NCBI RefSeq assembly: GCF_024708915.1
Contig: NZ_JANJXQ010000159.1
Location: 1-25,545 of the forward strand
Origin: Thiobacillus sp.
GTDB lineage: Bacteria; Pseudomonadota; Gammaproteobacteria; Burkholderiales; Thiobacillaceae
DNA length: 25,545 nt
Direction of reading: 5' to 3'
Shown here: positions 25,146 to 25,545 of the stretch, piece by piece
How the letters are laid out: each line of letters opens with the position of its first letter
How positions within the stretch are numbered: the first letter of the stretch is position 1
The notes under the pieces: generated by a model
Told to the model about the DNA's origin: nothing
Databases searched by the model: none
The model's input: only the letters and a program-made list of their open reading frames with translations
Position numbers and translations under genes: made by a program

Positions 25146-25545
25146 ATGAGCGAGCAAAAACCGCCGATCATCGTCAAACGCATCAGGAAGGTCACCGGCG
25201 GCCACCACGGTGGCGCGTGGAAGATCGCGTATGCCGATTTCGTCACGGCGATGATGGCGTTCTTCCTCCTCATGTGGCTGCTCGGTTCGACGGCGAAAGG
25301 TGATCTCGAGGGCATCGCCGAATATTTCAAGACCCCGCTCAAGGTGGCGATGCAGGGCGGCTCCGGCAGCGGCGACAGTTCGAGCGTGATCAAGGGAGGC
25401 GGCGCCGATCTGACGCGCAAGACCGGACAGATCCAGCGCGGGCAGACTGAGGCGCCCAAGAAGACCTATAACCTCAAGACGGCCCAGGCCGAACTGGAAC
25501 GGCTCGAGGCGGAGAAGCTGAAGACGCTGAAGACGCGTCTGGAGC
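25146..25545 (+). CDS. motB: Flagellar motor stator protein MotB (5' part; runs off window)
   Basis: The first 133 codons are present, and the gene is cut by the window end. A short basic N-terminus (VKRIRKVTGGHHGG) is followed by a single membrane helix carrying the proton-binding Asp31 in KIAYADFVTAMMAFFLLMWL. A periplasmic plug/linker region then begins (YFKTPLKVAMQGG), with a Gly/Ser-rich insert and a charged helix. The OmpA-like peptidoglycan-binding domain would lie beyond the window. The GG-rich spacer after motA (ATCGGGGGG) may serve as ribosome binding site. It forms a motAB operon. Confidence 0.95.
   Translation, partial: MSEQKPPIIVKRIRKVTGGHHGGAWKIAYADFVTAMMAFFLLMWLLGSTAKGDLEGIAEYFKTPLKVAMQGGSGSGDSSSVIKGGGADLTRKTGQIQRGQTEAPKKTYNLKTAQAELERLEAEKLKTLKTRLE

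Overview
The window reads as a chromosomal segment of a GC-rich betaproteobacterium. The protein set (a betaproteobacterial SMC of about 1165 residues, an EpsD-family lipoprotein, FlhDC next to MotAB, ClpS-ClpA, RmlBADC plus ManC) fits the Nitrosomonadales/Thiobacillaceae neighbourhood best. That placement is inference from gene content, not a database match. No origin, integrase, transposase, rRNA or CRISPR array was seen.

Layout: (1) 104-4109 is core DNA, with queF (minus) divergent from smc (plus, TTG start). (2) 4110-9850 is an accessory defence and addiction island between smc and serS. It holds a Phd/VapC-type toxin-antitoxin pair, a single-chain type IIL (MmeI-like) restriction-modification enzyme starting 5 bp after the toxin, a HigB-HigA pair, and a DUF433/DUF5615 PIN-like pair. 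Several relics are interleaved: a displaced copy of the serS promoter and first 21 codons, the last 12 codons of a second, diverged MmeI-like gene, and the first 10-11 codons of a second higA. Together they form two consecutive units of the form (R-M 3' end)-(TA module)-(serS 5' end), as if related cassettes had been inserted one after another at the start of serS. (3) 9853-15402 is core again: intact serS, a convergent MltF-like lytic transglycosylase, tRNA-Ser(CGA), and clpS-clpA. (4) 15403-16429 holds a leader with two hairpins, a secreted coiled-coil protein of unknown role, and a stretch whose only clear signal is an intrinsic terminator facing the minus strand with no gene behind it. (5) 16430-22098 is a tightly packed polysaccharide-precursor operon: EpsD-family lipoprotein, then rmlB, rmlA, rmlC and rmlD (dTDP-L-rhamnose), then manC (GDP-mannose). 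(6) 22099-25545 is the motility segment: a 319-bp control region with two clean inverted repeats, flhD, flhC, an unusual membrane-anchored SAM methyltransferase, motA, and the start of motB, which runs off the window.

How the parts work together: the island combines one self-sufficient restriction enzyme with three toxin-antitoxin-type pairs, the usual mix for a stabilised defence locus. The rml/manC block makes activated rhamnose and mannose for exopolysaccharide or LPS. FlhDC is the flagellar master regulator and MotAB the stator, so surface polysaccharide and motility genes lie side by side.

The least expected items are the nested relic architecture upstream of serS, the apparent in-frame repeat insertions inside the MmeI-like gene, the orphan minus-strand terminator near 16160, and the 9-bp perfect dyad in front of flhD.
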